This document shows, in pieces, positions 52,501-64,000 of a DNA stretch of 64,000 nt; position 1 is the first letter of the stretch; each line of letters begins with the position of its first letter. This DNA is from Alligator mississippiensis (taxonomy: Eukaryota; Chordata; Crocodylia; Alligatoridae). Position numbers and translations under genes: made by a program. Under the pieces are notes generated by a model. It was given only the letters and a program-made list of their open reading frames with translations, had not been told where the DNA came from and ran no database searches. Location of the stretch: the NCBI RefSeq assembly GCF_030867095.1, contig NC_081837.1, forward strand, positions 17,316,501 to 17,380,500, read 5' to 3'.

Positions 52501-55500
52501 CCCACTCCTGCACCAACGGCTGAACCACAGGGTAGCACGGGGAAAGCTGGGTTTAGAGATGGCACTCTGGGGAATCAGGAGAGGTTATGGCACATTCTCC
52601 AAAGACCTCCAGAACAGAACCCAAAACTAAACGACCAGCCAGGCACGTTATACACAGGGTGTGTGGGCCTTGTTCTAAAGCACAAACCACAGGCCACTGC
52701 TGCAGCAGAGATACCAGGCACCAGGTGGAGCATAACCTGGGCAGGCCTCTGAGCTCGCATGGTCCTCCCTCTAAGATGGTGCAGTGGGGCACCTGCCTGC
52801 CCCTTTCAACTCTTCCAGTTTGGAGGCAGCACATGTAGCCAAGCCTCCCACAGTGGATGAGGAAAGTTGTCCTGAGGCTCAGCCAAGGGGAGGAAGGCAC
52901 TGGGAGTCTTTGCTGGATGTTACCTTTTGAGCCTGGTCCCTGGAGAAGGCGACGTTAAGCTGGGTGAGGGCTCCCTCCTTGTGGAACTGGGTGAGCTCCT
53001 CTTGGTAGAGGTAATCCTCTTTTTCATGGCGACAGCCATAGTACAGCACTGTGTCACCAACCTCCTTGCCTGGAACACAGCATGTAGCCATTACATCATT
53101 CTTCTGACTCCCCAGGGCTGTCAAGTGACTTATCCCACCCCCATCACCAGAGCATATAAGCACCTCACAGCCTGATGTGTTTGTTCTGACAATCCAAGTG
53201 ACGTTTGCTAGTGGTACTACCCCCATTTTGTGAATGGGAAACTGAGACAGATCCATAAAAGGTATCTAAGCACCTAATTCTCATTTTGTTGTTTGGGGAC
53301 CTGAGCCTAAGCAACTTAGCCAAAGTTACAAGCAGAGTTTATGGCACAGCAGGGAATTGAACCTGAGACCCCTAGTAGTTCCTAACCACTGTACCTTCCC
53401 CTCCCGTCCTAACATGACCACAGGAAGTTAGTTGGATCCCTGCTCCCAGACAGCCTTTTCTCACCAGCTGCCACATAACTGCATTCTAAACTTTGCCAAA
53501 AGAGCATTGTCTGACAGCATCTATCACTGGGTCAGTGTGACTTCAGTGAAGTCAACAAAATTAACAGCATCTGCCTGGCAGCAGACCAAGCTGAAATCAC
53601 TGCTGACCACGTCATCCTCTCTCCCACTTCCTGGTGCGGTCACCTGAAGACCTTGCATCATGGTTGTGAAATACCTCCTTGCCCAACCACCTTCCTCTTT
53701 CATACCCACCATGCTGCCCTCATTTTTAATTCAAAGGAATGAAGCAATATTCCTGCATTGCTTCTGTAACAACCCAGCAGCCCAAACATGGACCATCTAT
53801 GGCTACAGGAATCAAGCTGCTGTCTCATTGTTGGGCCCAGAGAAAAGAAAGGGGACTTGCTTCAACCTTTCCTGACTGTGTGGTACGGTGAGGTGTGTAT
53901 CTTGGATGAAGTATTACAGTGATGAGCTCCACAAAAGAGCCATGGAAAGCTCTAGCTTTGGAACCCAAGCAGGAGCAAGCCACAGGCACTGGGATAAAGT
54001 TCTCAGGTCTGAAACCCAAAGAGATATTTTGTTCTGAAGATTTCCACTGTTTGCTGGTAGTGACAATATGATACACCCCACCTATGGCCACCTGGGGGCA
54101 GACCTGGGACTAGATGATCCAATACAAAGACTGTGCTTTTTCCATGCTCACCTTGCTGCTTCAGCCAGGCACGTTCTTGAATGAAGCCAATGAAAGGGGC
54201 AATCCCAGTCCCAGGCCCAATCATGATGACAGGTGTGCTGGGTTTGAAAGGCAACCGGAACTGCGACTTCCTGACATACATGGGCACTAAGGACTTGTTC
54301 CCATTTTCATTAGGCACCTTGTTCTTCAGCCAGGTGGTGGCCACTCCCTTGTTCAGACGGCCGGTCTTGGTCTCGTACTCTACGGTCACAGCACAGATGT
54401 GGATGGAGTTAGGGTGAACCTAAATGAGAGAAGCAAAAGCACCATCAGCTTTAGGGAAATGGTCAACTGCTGCCTGTTTATGCACCACTGCTGGTACCCA
54501 AAGGAGAAGAAAAGCCAATAATGGTAATGTTGGTGTACCAACTATTCTTCGTCAGCAGCTCTCAGATTCTCAGCAGAGAACTTGCATAGATTCGTGGGAC
54601 TTCTAGGGACCCAAGGAGATCACATTTTGTCCAATTCCTCGTGTTCAAGACAGAATCATCCCTGTCTAAACCATCTCAGACAAGTCTGCCTAAACTGCAC
54701 AATGAGAGGTCTGCTATGCCTTCTAACTGGGACTCTTGCCAGACCCCAGGCTCCGTTTCTCCCTTCAGTACAGGGTAAGTAAGTAGTCTTCAAAAGTTTT
54801 GCTACTGCCATTCCCTCCCTCCCACATTAGGAATGGGGACAGGATTTAGTCTTCCTATTGGAGGACAGAAGGGACCAATTTGTGGAAAACATGCTCCTGC
54901 ATGTGAAAGCTGGGACTGGTTTCAAATGACATCATGATTTGTGGAGGAGTTACCTAGGACACGCTCCTTTATCCATGCCCCATGTCAGATCCCTGTGCCA
55001 AGGTATTCATCTGTTTCTCTCTGAATTACAGTTAATAGAATTTTAGATTCTGCCTTTCCTTTTTCATTAGCTAACTAGTACAAGGCAGCGCATGTGCAAC
55101 TGAAATAAAATTAGCACAAGGCTCAATTTCAGCTGCCCCTTAACTCTGGTACACAAGAAATGCAGTTGGATGCTCTAGAATGGCTGTTCCTCATTTCTTT
55201 AGGGTGGCTCTTGAGATGAGAACCCATGAGACAAATAATATTCCTCTTTGGAATTCCATCTTACTCCCAAGCTATAAAAGCACAGCCTGATAGCAGTGAC
55301 AGCGGAGCCGTACATGGTGTGATCAGCAGTGATGAGGAAAAACCCTGAGTTTCTCAAGAACCCTGCAGCCTATGTGAAACACCACAGACTGGTATTCTTG
55401 GTCACAATGCCAAAACAGAGCTACTTCTATACTAGATACATTTCCAAGGGAAATCCCTGCATTTCATTCCTATGCCTTCACATGAGCCCTTAAGGAGACT

Positions 55501-58500
55501 CCACAGATGTCCAAAAGCACTACTGGGAAAGGATTTGCTAAGATTGCTGAACTTCTGCGTGGCAGAAAGGAATCTCTTGGCTTTGCTTTGAGGCCTATTA
55601 GTCATGCCAGGAATCAGGCTCTTCAGCATTTCTACATGAGCCAGGCAGAGAGGGAGCACTCACCTTGGAGGAAGAGGCAATGGAGTAATAACGGGCCTGC
55701 AGGCGTGGCAGCAGCTCACAGAGGTGGTCAATGGGTGGTCGCAGAGAAGGCATGTCCTGCAGGATGGCTAGGATGTTCCTCCTGGAATCAACGACCCAGC
55801 TAAGGTAAAACTCCTACAGGTGAATAGACCAGAACAAGACACAGGTGAAACGCCATGGTCTGGGTTATACAAGAGGATAAGATAAAGTCACCCAAAGTTG
55901 CCTGTCCACCCCCCCACCATCTGGCCTTACACCAGTGGCTAGGTCTCCTCACACAGGGTTCTTTCTGTTTGGACCCTGAGGGGCAGCTTTTTGAAGTAGG
56001 GAAATAGTAACAGGCTCAAGTGGACAAGCCTTTCATCTAAAGTCACTTCTTAGCTTCATCAGAAACACAGTGGGTTGCAAAGCAAGGACTAGGCCCCATG
56101 GCAAAGCTATTTCTGCCTAATGGACTGAGTTTTATCTCCCAGGATGAAGAGAACAGCCCAGCACTCACCTTCCCCTCAGCAGCAGAGGAAGCCATTTTGC
56201 GGAGGCGATCCTGCTCATTGGCATCTGTGGCATACTGAGCCAGCTCATATAGGACATTGGTACGTGGCGGGTTAGTGATATCTAAGTAGTAGGTCAGGGC
56301 TGTGCGGTAAGAGGTGGGGCAAGGGAATGGATGCTTCTTATTGGATTCCTCTGTAGAAAAGAGAGGAGGGTGAAGATCAGAGGTGCTGTTGGCATCGCAA
56401 GCTGTTGTGCTAGACCAAAAAAGATGACGCAGGAAAGGCCAAGTGTTGCAGGGGAACTGATTTCACAGCACAAGACATTACATAGCGACCCACTAGCAAA
56501 ATAGCTCAAAACACTGGGACAGGATGATTACACATGTGGATGACTATGGGTCAGTTCTCCTGTTGCAAGGTCAGCCCATGCTAGCAGACCTCTTGGCTAC
56601 CCTGTAAGAGCAGAGCAGCACATTCTAGATAGCAGAGATGGAAAAGCTGGAGTCATTATGGCCACTCTACTGCCTGCTTTCCTCCATACTTCTTTACCGT
56701 TTTAGTCACTACAATCAGACTCCCTGAGGGCTGAGCAGCCAGTAAGAAAGCCCTGCCTGTGATGGGCCTTCTCACTCTATGATCTCAAGGCACTTCACAA
56801 AAGCTGTAATCAGTCTCATCTCCCCATTTCACAGAATGGGTAACAGAGGCATGGTGAAGGAAAGTGACTTTATAAAGCATGTTTTAATGGTTTGGGTTAC
56901 AAAAAGACACTGGTTCTCTGTCGTTACATTGAGATTTTGCACTTTCAAAGGGAGCCCTGTATGTATTTAACCTAGGGGTAGGCAAAATATGACCTGCAGG
57001 CTGGATCTGGACCACTAAGTGATTCTATCCAGCTTGTGGTGGGTCCCTTGGCTCCACCTGGTCCAGGCAAAGAGGGCAGCCCAGGCCATGGCGTGTGTGG
57101 TTGGTCCCGTCATCCCCAGGTGTGCAGGAGCTGTCTGGTGCAGAGCACAGCCCACCCTATTCCTGTGCATGGCTCTCAGGTACGCCAGGAGCTGTTGTCT
57201 GTGAGACCAGATGGCACGGTGGAGGGGCAGGGGCAGCAGTGGCCAGACTTGACTTCCTCAGCAGCAGCTCACTCTGCCCTCAAACTTCCGGCTACTTCAG
57301 CCAGTGCCTCTGCTGCTGCCACTGGACCCAGTCCCGCTGCCCAGGCACCCCACACCCCCACTGCCAGGGCCACCAGATGGACAGGTAGGTAGGATCTCCT
57401 CCATGGATACTGAGCTGGGACCTCCACAGGCAGCGTGCGCTCAACTGGGCAAATGGGATGGGGCCACGGGGAGGTGAGGAGTGGTGTCCAGCAGTGAGAC
57501 AGGCGGGAGGAGCCAGGATTGCAGGGCAGTGACAGTGTAGGGCCAGGGCCAAGGGTAGAGCCATGATCCACAACCTGCATGTTCCTGCAACAGGCGCCAG
57601 TTCCACAGGCAGCAGTCGGTCCCTACCCATGGAACCAGCAACCGTCCAGGGATGTTTGGGGAGCAAATCTTGGCTCTGGATGGGGCCCTTGCTCCACATT
57701 GTCACCACCCTGCAATCCTGGCCCCACCTGCCTATCCTGCTGCCAGAGGCCACTCATCACCCACCTGCAGCCCCATCCCATCCACCTGGCCAAGGGCACC
57801 CTGCCCACAGGGGTCCTGGTCTGGTCTCCATGGAGACCCCACTCACCCAGCGTCCCTGGCAGCAGGTGCAGGGCAGATGGGCCCAGGGCCAGATAGTATC
57901 AACTGGCAACTCCCCAACTCCCTCCCTCCCCCAACAGCTCACCAAAACTCCTTAATGGCCCTCCAGCCCAAACAATTCCCCACCCCATGACTCACCTCTC
58001 AGGAATACTAAGCAGCAGCTAACTAAATGGGAGTTAATTCAGTACAATACACTAAGAAAAGAGGCCTTTACACCAGGAGGGGCCACAAGCAAGCCTCATG
58101 GCACTGTAATGTGGATCGGAGAGGGCGCTACAGACAGGGATCTGCAGTTTGCTCAGTAATATGTAAGTAAGCTGCCAAAAACAAGAGCAAGGCCTTAGAG
58201 TAACTACCCAGCTGCCCATAAAATCTTTTGACGGCTAATGTCTTCCTCCTCCTCCTCTGAATAATCAATTTTCAAAGGAGTCTTGGCATTAGAAGAGAAC
58301 TGTAGGTAGAAAGGGTGCACACACCGGAGACTCCCTGCCAGTGGCATACCGATGGGGGTGGGCAGGGGGCCAAGGCCTCCCATGTTTTGTGTGGCCCACC
58401 CACCTGCCCAGCGGGTTGTGGGCTTCTTTTGCTGTTCCGGCCGGAAATTCCAGCTGCCCCCCTTTCCCCCACAGCTGGTATGCCACGCTGCTAAATCTCC

Positions 58501-61500
58501 CACAGAAGTGCCATGGGGCAGGAGGCAGCACCCTGCATAGGCTGATTTGCCTTGGGACCTGCACCCTGCTCGGATCGTCCCAGGGTGGGGGGGTGGGGGC
58601 CAAATGCAGGCATTGGCCCCCAGGCGCTGGAGATGCATGGGCCACCACTGCTCCCTGCTACTGTTCTGTAACTATTGTAAGCTGGTGTGCTGGCAGAGGG
58701 GCAGAGAAAGGCTGGAGGCTTGGCTAACTGCCAAGAACATTCTTTCTGAAGAGCATATGGCATGAAGGGCCCTGTCTTTGCATTTCAGTACACTCCAAGA
58801 TAGAACCTAATCCTTCTGTTATTATATAAGGGCATAAAGAAATTAATATTCTAATTGTGCTGGAAGGGGATCATTGTGCAAATTGGGAGGTCGAGTCAGC
58901 CTGGTGTTCTTAGTTCCAGACGTGTCAGTTGCATAATTTGTGATGCATACAACTGACACCAGACCTCCCCGGATTGTGTAATGACAAGAGAGCTCTGGAC
59001 CACGGCTGCTAAAGATTATGCAGAGCTCAAAGCAGCCTAGGCTCCTCCTAACAGCTTTACGGGATCTGGGAGACTGAACTAAGACAAAGTGTAAGAACAT
59101 CAAGCACTTAGCCTCACGGAACAGAAATGCCCATTGTTTGGACTGTGATGATCTCCAGGACCCCCAGGCATGAACCAAAGCTCCTTTGTGTTATGCACTG
59201 TACAAAACAAAAGACAATTCCTGTTCCTGAAAGGAACACCATACTCTGGCCCTGGGGGAAAGGTAGGAGGAGCAAATTCACTCCAGCAATTCAAAGGTCA
59301 AAGGGTGGATGATACAGATTAAATAAAAAGATCCCTCTGTGGAAAAATACAGGCATGAGGGTATAAATACTGTCAAAAGCAGCTCATCAGTTGGTCTCAT
59401 ATGAGGGGCACCCTTACAGCACAAGCACAGAAAGAGGAACACTTGTTCAATAGTCTGCCAAAGGACTGATCTCAGTGGCATCACTCACCATCCAGATTGT
59501 TTAAGGACATGATTGTATCCAGGTCTGCTCCCAGAACCTCACCAATCTGGTTCACTAATGTTGAGTCATTGGCTGGGTAAACGGCAACATGGTCCCCAGA
59601 TTCATACCTGGAGAGGATAAAAAGGATATATTATATGTAGCTCTGGCACTGGCTCACATCAAATAAAATAGGCCCGATTAAGTCAGCTAGGAGGGGAGAG
59701 TGAAGTGTAATATGCAGACAGTGTTCTTTCCAGTCTATACTGAACTGCTACTTGCATCCATCTGGAGGGGTCAGGGAGCCACACAGTGCTTGTTTCAGCT
59801 GAAGGGAGAAAAGGGAGCCAACAGCTAATTTCTTCTGTGTATGTGCACTAAATGCCACTGTAGAATAATGAATCCCAAAAGGTGCCTTTGCAGGAGCTTG
59901 CTCTCTTGATATTTCTCACTTACGTATACAGGCATCCTTTGCCGTGGGCTTAGTTCTGCAGTTAATTAGAGGTAATTCTGTACGCTTGCATCACCACATT
60001 AGACTAATCGATACCCACTGGGACTGTAAAGTGCTTACAGAAACACCTGTCCCCCTCAAGTAGAACACAGTGGCTGTTCTGTGATGATGTAACATGGTAC
60101 TCAAACCGGGAGAAAACTACTTTGCAGAAAAAGCAAAATTCAACATAGCAAAATTGCCCTAGTTTCCAAAAACAACCTCACCCCACAAAAGGAGACTGCA
60201 TATACCCTTGGCACCGAGGTAAAGGCAATAGAAAACATCCTTTCTAAAGCTCTGGATGAGTCAAGCACACAGTTTCCCAAAGCTTCTGCTATGGTGCTGC
60301 CCACCCCTTCCCAATCCCAGCAGCCCATTTTTCAGGAAGGAGTACCTGACTTTGGAACCTGAGATATCCAGCTCCAAATGCATGAGGTGTCTCTCTCCAC
60401 CCTGGTTCAGTTTTCTGTTCTTGGTCACAGGTGCCAGGAAAGGGTTCTTTGCATCAAACGGGCTGGAAGGAACAATGGACTTCACTTACAAGTGGACTTT
60501 ACAGTACTCATATCCCAGAGTATGGAGAAGTCAACTAATGACTTCAAACCCAGCGAAACAGCTGGCTGGCTTTGGCAAGAGCAGTAAAACCTGTCAAAGT
60601 TCTTAAACTGTATCCATCTGAGCCCCTAAAGCCCCTTCTCCTATACAGAAAGGCTACAGGTTATCACACCTCCCAACACTCCCTAGTTAACTGCTGTAAC
60701 TCTGCTACCAAGTCACAGAAGATGAAAACAAGGCTGCCTGGGATAAAGGTATTGACAGGTCTAGGAGTCTTCATCTGGTTTAGATTAATGTAACAAATCT
60801 AATCTTTCTGTAGATACACCTCAATTGCAAGTGATTCATGAAAGCTTCAGTCATTCCCTGAGGGAACACAACTTTGACAGTACAATTCATTCAAAATAAA
60901 ACACAGCAGCTAGTCCTCACTCACAGCACGAAACTAATCAATCCTCTCCCATCCAGTTACAGGTATTTTCATAGCCCGTATCTCCAGAGCATCTGACCTC
61001 ATGTGTTAACTAATTTAGCCATAACTCCATGTAAGGAGAAGGAAGGAGAAGGAAACAGGCATAGAGAGCAGTGGGGACAGTTTCTGCAGAGGCCATCCAG
61101 CCAATGAGAATGAAGCCCTGATCTCCCAAATCCCAGTCTGGTGTCTTGAACACAGTTCTGCTCCCCCTCTCAGATGTGCACTGGTTACAAAGAAGACCCC
61201 AAGTGTCCTAGATTTCAATTCCTTCTTGACTGACAGACTTTTTCTAGTCCACAGATTTCAAGACCCCTGCAGCTAGCAGGAGAGAGAAAGCAGAGTCCAA
61301 GACCTTTCACCCATAAAGAGTATTACATGCCAGCCTCTGGAGTTTCACAGAAGGCAAGCTGGCATTACCGAGACCAGAGCAGCACGCGAGACAACATGAA
61401 CTATTAATACCACTGAGGATAAGTCCAGGCAGGGTGCCCTCTCGGAAAGAACCCGCACCCCCTCCCCCTGCATCAGGTGACTCCTCTGCTGGAACACAGC

Positions 61501-63347
61501 CCGAGAGGCCAGCTTGCTGAAGGTTAACATGGAGGGATGCCTCATAGAAAACATGGGCCCTGACTTTTCACCTTGAGTGAGTTTCAGTCTCCCTGCTCAT
61601 GTACCAGTGGTTGCTGATCACTATCTCTCTGCAAATTAGTGACGGTATCTAAACACCCTGTGGGAGTAGGCATGAATAGATGTTGCAACATGCACTCGGC
61701 TTATGCAAAAGCATTTGTTACGATGCTTCCCAAGCAGGAGTGGCACTGCGTCCTGCCTTCCTGAGTGGCCACCTGCTTGCAGAGGAAACCCACAGAACAC
61801 TGAATCCCTTATGGCCATCATCCTGGGACTTCCTTTCAGCAACTACTCCCAGAAGGGCATCTGAGAAGGATAACAATTAGGCAGCTTCCCCCTTACACCC
61901 TCAGTCCCAATCTGAGGTAATTATATAGCCCCCATTACCAGTGTCTGCCCACCTCACACTCCGGATGGAATGTGCTGACCCTCCCAATGCTGCCCAGGCA
62001 CAGCAGAATTGCTGTTAGGCTCATTTATATATATGTAACCATGGCAGAGAGGTTGAATGATCTGCCCAGATCACAGGATCAGGCAAAACAGCCACCCTCC
62101 ACACTCCTCCCCCCCCTACAGTTTGCCAGGACTGATTTCACCCCAAGAAAAGAGCATTCAGTCATGCTGACTATGACTAGCCAATCAGGGTGCCCACCTT
62201 GGCAGCCTAGTCTTACAGTTATTCCTGACACTGATCCTAAGTTTCCCTTGCTACAGCTGAACCTTATTACTTTTATTAAGGACTGAAGGGAGTATTTCAT
62301 CCCTTTGCCCTTCAGAAGCATCCCACTATATCTGCCAACAGCTGTCTCAGAGATCTCTGTTTCTAACTGAGCCTTTCTGTTGGGCTTTGCTCTAACCTCC
62401 CCAATGTATTCACCATTCAGGAAAGGTGAAATAAATCCAAAATACCTCAAGCCATGTTCCAACTGCACTGTTGATGCTACAAGATCATCCTAACCTTAAG
62501 GACTGGGATCCCTTCTTTGGATCCTTCTTTTCCCAATTGTGAAAGCATGAGGGCAATGATGCCTATCCCAAATAGACCTACTCCAAGTTCTGCATAAACC
62601 AAAAATCTCTTCGCCTTCATTGCAATCTTTCTCTGAAGCTCAAGTTGGCCCTTGAATAAACTACTGAAGCTACACAAGTCCCAGAGCTTAGAGGAAAAGC
62701 CAGCTGCCTCAACCACAGGATGGTAATTTTATTTTTTAATATCAACCATGGTGTTTTGCAGCCACACAGTCAAATAACAGGGCTTACTCTGTGTCTGCCA
62801 AAAAGACCTGTATCCACAACTTAAGGTACAGAGCCCACATGGGCACAGGGGTGCTAGTGACAGTAGTGTGTTTATGTGGTAATGCAGGGTCCCACTGCAA
62901 TCCCAAATGCACAGCCTGAATGAGCAGGCAGAAACCCACCAGAGCATATCCAGCCAACCTTTCATTAATATATTGTTATTTCTTATTATTGGGATAATGG
63001 CCATAGTGTCCATTCAGGGATCAGGGCTCCACTGTATTACGTGCTGTACACATAAGAGAGACCCTCTCTGTCCCAAGAAGTGTGTAGTTTGTAGCCTTCT
63101 TTCCACTAGTGGTGCGGGGTTAAGAAGGCTGTGCTGGAGGAATAAGTTTCTGCACAGTGTTTAGCACAATCCTTTGTATGACACAGTCCTTGACATGTCT
63201 ATCCTGACCACTCTTTGCCAAAGCTGCCTGGAATTGTCTGGTACTCACGGTTTCTGACTCTCGTAGCTCTTGAGCCGGCCCATCTCCCCAGTGTAGACTT
63301 TGTTCATGTTCATATCTGTGTGGACAACCAACTCATACTGACGAATG
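49385..63347 (-). CDS. POR: NADPH--cytochrome P450 reductase (3' part: last nine exons)
   Basis: Minus-strand exons 63347-63249, 60462-60346, 59607-59489, 56350-56169, 55813-55664, 54419-54152, 53069-52924, 52360-52275 and 49529-49385 join in phase to 436 residues, about residue 242 to the end of a ~678-residue protein. POR is an ER-anchored diflavin enzyme passing electrons from NADPH through FAD and FMN to microsomal P450s, heme oxygenase and squalene monooxygenase. Visible landmarks are the FAD motifs RYYSIASSS and GVATTWL, the NADPH pyrophosphate loop GPGTGIAPF, YYGCRHEKEDYLY, NVAFSRD, YVCGDARNMA, and the penultimate Trp (DVWS) that stacks on FAD. The membrane anchor and FMN domain exons lie beyond the right edge. 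Translation is close to human throughout with no breaks. Confidence 0.98.
49860..50005 (+). mobile_element. CR1 LINE 3' fragment
   Basis: The order ttcttgccttggaggtttttg, gcagggtgtcagactgatg and ttcttccaaccctgtag is the CR1 3' end, in a POR intron. Confidence 0.55.
50006..52274. other. POR intron before the last exon
   Basis: About 2.3 kb of intron with a C18 run at 51133-51150. No exon or other clear element is seen. Confidence 0.55.
52275..52360 (-). CDS. POR: POR exon (NADPH-binding domain)
   Basis: It encodes VYVQHLLKQNKEGVWKLIHA and NAHIYVCG. Donor GTAAGT splits the glycine of YVCGDA. Confidence 0.95.
52924..53069 (-). CDS. POR: POR exon (NADPH-binding domain)
   Basis: It encodes LYYGCRHEKEDYLYQEELTQ and LTQLNVAFSRDQAQK. 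The Ser-Arg pair contacts the 2'-phosphate of NADPH in the family. Confidence 0.96.
53222..53400 (-). repeat. MIR-like SINE, reverse orientation
   Basis: ccattttgtgaatgggaaac, then aagcaacttagccaaagtta and agcagggaattgaacctgag are MIR landmarks in order. Confidence 0.6.
54152..54419 (-). CDS. POR: POR exon (FAD and NADPH loops)
   Basis: The longest exon here (268 bases). It carries KGVATTWL (FAD), FRLPFKPSTPVIMIGPGTG (NADPH pyrophosphate loop) and APFIGFIQERAWLKQQ. Confidence 0.97.
54420..55663. other. POR intron
   Basis: About 1.2 kb of intron in which I recognise nothing further. Confidence 0.5.
55664..55813 (-). CDS. POR: POR exon (FAD-binding RYYS motif)
   Basis: Exactly 50 codons, phase 0 on both sides. 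It ends LCELLPRLQARYYSIASSS plus K; the Arg-x-Tyr-Ser motif binds FAD pyrophosphate and the isoalloxazine ring. Confidence 0.96.
56169..56350 (-). CDS. POR: POR exon (connecting domain)
   Basis: It encodes HPFPCPTSYRTALTYYLDI, PPRTNVLYELAQYA and RLRKMASSAAEGK. Acceptor TCTACAG, donor GTGAGT. Confidence 0.96.
56775..56872 (-). repeat. MIR/L2-like fragment
   Basis: atctcaaggcacttcacaaa, tctccccatttcacagaatg and gaaagtgactt follow a common amniote SINE/L2 tail. Confidence 0.5.
56972..57960. mobile_element. GC-rich hAT-like block
   Basis: The left end ctaggggtaggcaaaatatg and the following gacctgcaggctggatctgg resemble the terminal region of hAT elements common in sauropsids. No matching right end was found, so the extent is only the GC-rich stretch. 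Long frames on both strands are composition artefacts. Confidence 0.4.
58339..58490. mobile_element. Possible short MITE
   Basis: The ends CAGTGGCATACCGATGGGGG and, inward from the right, CAGCGTGGCATACCAGCTGT are imperfect inverted repeats over 152 bp. Target duplication is weak. Confidence 0.4.
58922..58959. repeat. Perfect 10-bp inverted repeat, 18-base loop
   Basis: GTGTCAGTTG (58922-58931) and CAACTGACAC (58950-58959) can pair; the loop contains the partly self-complementary gcataatttgtgatgcat. Confidence 0.7.
59165..59240 (+). repeat. AmnSINE/L2-like fragment
   Basis: ttgtgttatgcactgtacaa, aaaagacaattcctgttcct resembles a widespread amniote repeat (form: attgtgctaggcgctgtaca then agacagtccctgccc). 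The related copy is at 62975-63085. Confidence 0.45.
59489..59607 (-). CDS. POR: POR exon (connecting domain)
   Basis: It encodes YESGDHVAVYPANDSTLVNQ and LGADLDTIMSLNNLD. Donor GTGAGT. Confidence 0.96.
60346..60462 (-). CDS. POR: POR exon (FAD/connecting domain)
   Basis: It encodes PFDAKNPFLAPVTKN and RKLNQGGERHLMHLELDIS. Acceptor TTCCAG, donor GTACTC. Confidence 0.96.
60463..63248. other. POR intron, 2.8 kb
   Basis: Intron sequence with a weak MIR-like piece at about 62040-62085 and an AmnSINE/L2-like piece at 62975-63085. No exon is recognised. Confidence 0.5.
62975..63085 (+). repeat. AmnSINE/L2-like fragment
   Basis: ttattattgggataatggcc, tcagggctccactgtattac, gtgctgtacacataagagag and accctctctgtccc follow the same amniote repeat as 59165-59240. 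Confidence 0.5.
63249..63347 (-). CDS. POR: POR exon (start of connecting domain)
   Basis: It encodes IRQYELVVHTDMNMNKVYTG and EMGRLKSYESQKP. Acceptor CCCCCAG, donor GTGAGT. Confidence 0.96.
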
Positions 63348-64000
63348 CTGGGGGGGCAAAAAGAAAGGAAGCAAGTGTGAATCACAGGATTTGGTCCAGA
63401 CCCCAGAGTATCTGCTTTGCTGGATCTAGCCACCCACCCAATTCTCCCCACCAAAACTGCTGTTCTCCATGCAAGGAAGGCACTATTGCAGAAGGAAGTG
63501 ACTCAATCCATTTTCTAGCATTTAGCTCGTTAGTTCAGCTTAGGCCACCCATGACATGACATGAAATTCTCAGTCTAATGGCTTAGGAAACCTAGGCCTC
63601 AACTCAAAAAAACCACTCAATAAGCTGGAAGGATTCCCAGCTTATTCAGAAGAGACTTCAGTCAGAGCCACCCAGGGAAGCTTCAAAGGAGGAAAAAAAT
63701 ATGCAGTTTACCAAGTCCTGAACTTTGATGAACCTGGGAACCTTTATGATTCATTAGCAAGCATACTTTGCAGAACTTTGCTGCAGGCAGTTAATCAATG
63801 CAAAGTTCATTCGCTTTGGGCAGTAGGACAAATGTTTCCAGTTTATGAACTTCACAGGAGATGGAAGAGCAGAAGGAAGGAAGCCATTATCTTGGCTTTA
63901 GAGTACAAAAATAAATGTGGCAGTACTTAAAATCTACTTTAAAAACTCATTTATGAAACTAATCCTAAGCTTCCTACTGCAAAGGACAGAACCCTGGGAC
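63348..64000. other. POR intron running off the right edge
   Basis: AT-richer intron upstream of the first POR exon in the window. I see no exon or named element in it. Confidence 0.55.

Larger units (their letters stand above)
56351..59488. other. POR intron with several repeats
   Basis: About 3.1 kb. It holds an L2/MIR-like piece (56775-56872), a GC-rich hAT-like block (56972-57960), a short MITE candidate (58339-58490), an inverted repeat (58922-58959) and an AmnSINE/L2-like piece (59165-59240), all listed separately. Confidence 0.55.

Noticed and set aside
57292-57955. Long frames on both strands in a POR intron
   Set aside because: They are in a GC-rich hAT-like block and show only composition-driven Pro/Ala/Trp text.
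1-64000. tRNA, rRNA, snoRNA and CRISPR-like features
   Set aside because: No tRNA fold, snoRNA box pair or regularly spaced direct-repeat array was recognised by eye; a dedicated covariance-model search would be needed to exclude small RNAs.
1-64000. An unknown multi-gene system
   Set aside because: All convincing coding sequence belongs to four well-known vertebrate genes or to transposable elements; the remaining sequence is intron, UTR or intergenic.

Overview
The window is vertebrate nuclear DNA carrying a conserved block of four protein-coding genes, with many short exons, GT-AG splice sites, two CpG-island promoters and a dense load of old transposable elements. The order is MDH2 (minus, 5' part only), STYXL1 (plus, complete), TMEM120A (plus, complete) and POR (minus, 3' two thirds only). 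This is the order I know from human 7q11.23, read in the opposite direction. The repeats (CR1 LINEs with 3' tails, CR1-like fragments, hAT and pogo/Tigger-type elements, MIR-like SINEs, Ty3/Gypsy-type LTR remains) and the compact introns point to a non-avian sauropsid. A crocodilian is my best guess and a turtle is possible; I cannot prove the species from sequence alone.

Layout. 1-7.1 kb: MDH2 exons 3, 2 and 1 on the minus strand, with introns full of repeats. About 6.8-7.7 kb: a CpG island serving as a divergent MDH2/STYXL1 promoter, with a full CRE, repeated CGCGAGA motifs, a G-run cluster and four X-box (RFX-type) motifs. 8.39-27.4 kb: nine coding exons of STYXL1, with a nested Gypsy/CR1 complex (8.7-11.5 kb), a nested DNA-transposon complex (13.1-15.9 kb), hAT elements and a likely solo LTR (22.6-23.6 kb) in its introns. 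28.8-30 kb: CpG-island promoter of TMEM120A. 29.49-44.0 kb: twelve coding exons of TMEM120A, then a 3' UTR of about 1.5 kb. 47.1-63.3 kb: the last nine coding exons of POR on the minus strand, converging tail-to-tail on TMEM120A.

Roles. MDH2 is the mitochondrial TCA-cycle malate dehydrogenase. STYXL1 (MK-STYX) is a catalytically dead dual-specificity phosphatase with a rhodanese-like N-terminus. TMEM120A is a six-helix CoA-binding membrane protein of the nuclear envelope/ER. POR is the ER flavoprotein that passes electrons from NADPH to microsomal P450s. They are neighbours by ancestry, not members of one pathway. All reading frames join in phase across every intron, so none of the four shows decay within the window.

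I found no evidence of an unknown coding system. The observations most worth checking are the repeated X-box cluster in the shared promoter, the conserved pseudophosphatase loop and the acidic linker exon of STYXL1, the internally deleted Tigger-type element that keeps a PCNA-box-like motif, and the transposon complex holding a decayed Myb/SANT-like domain.
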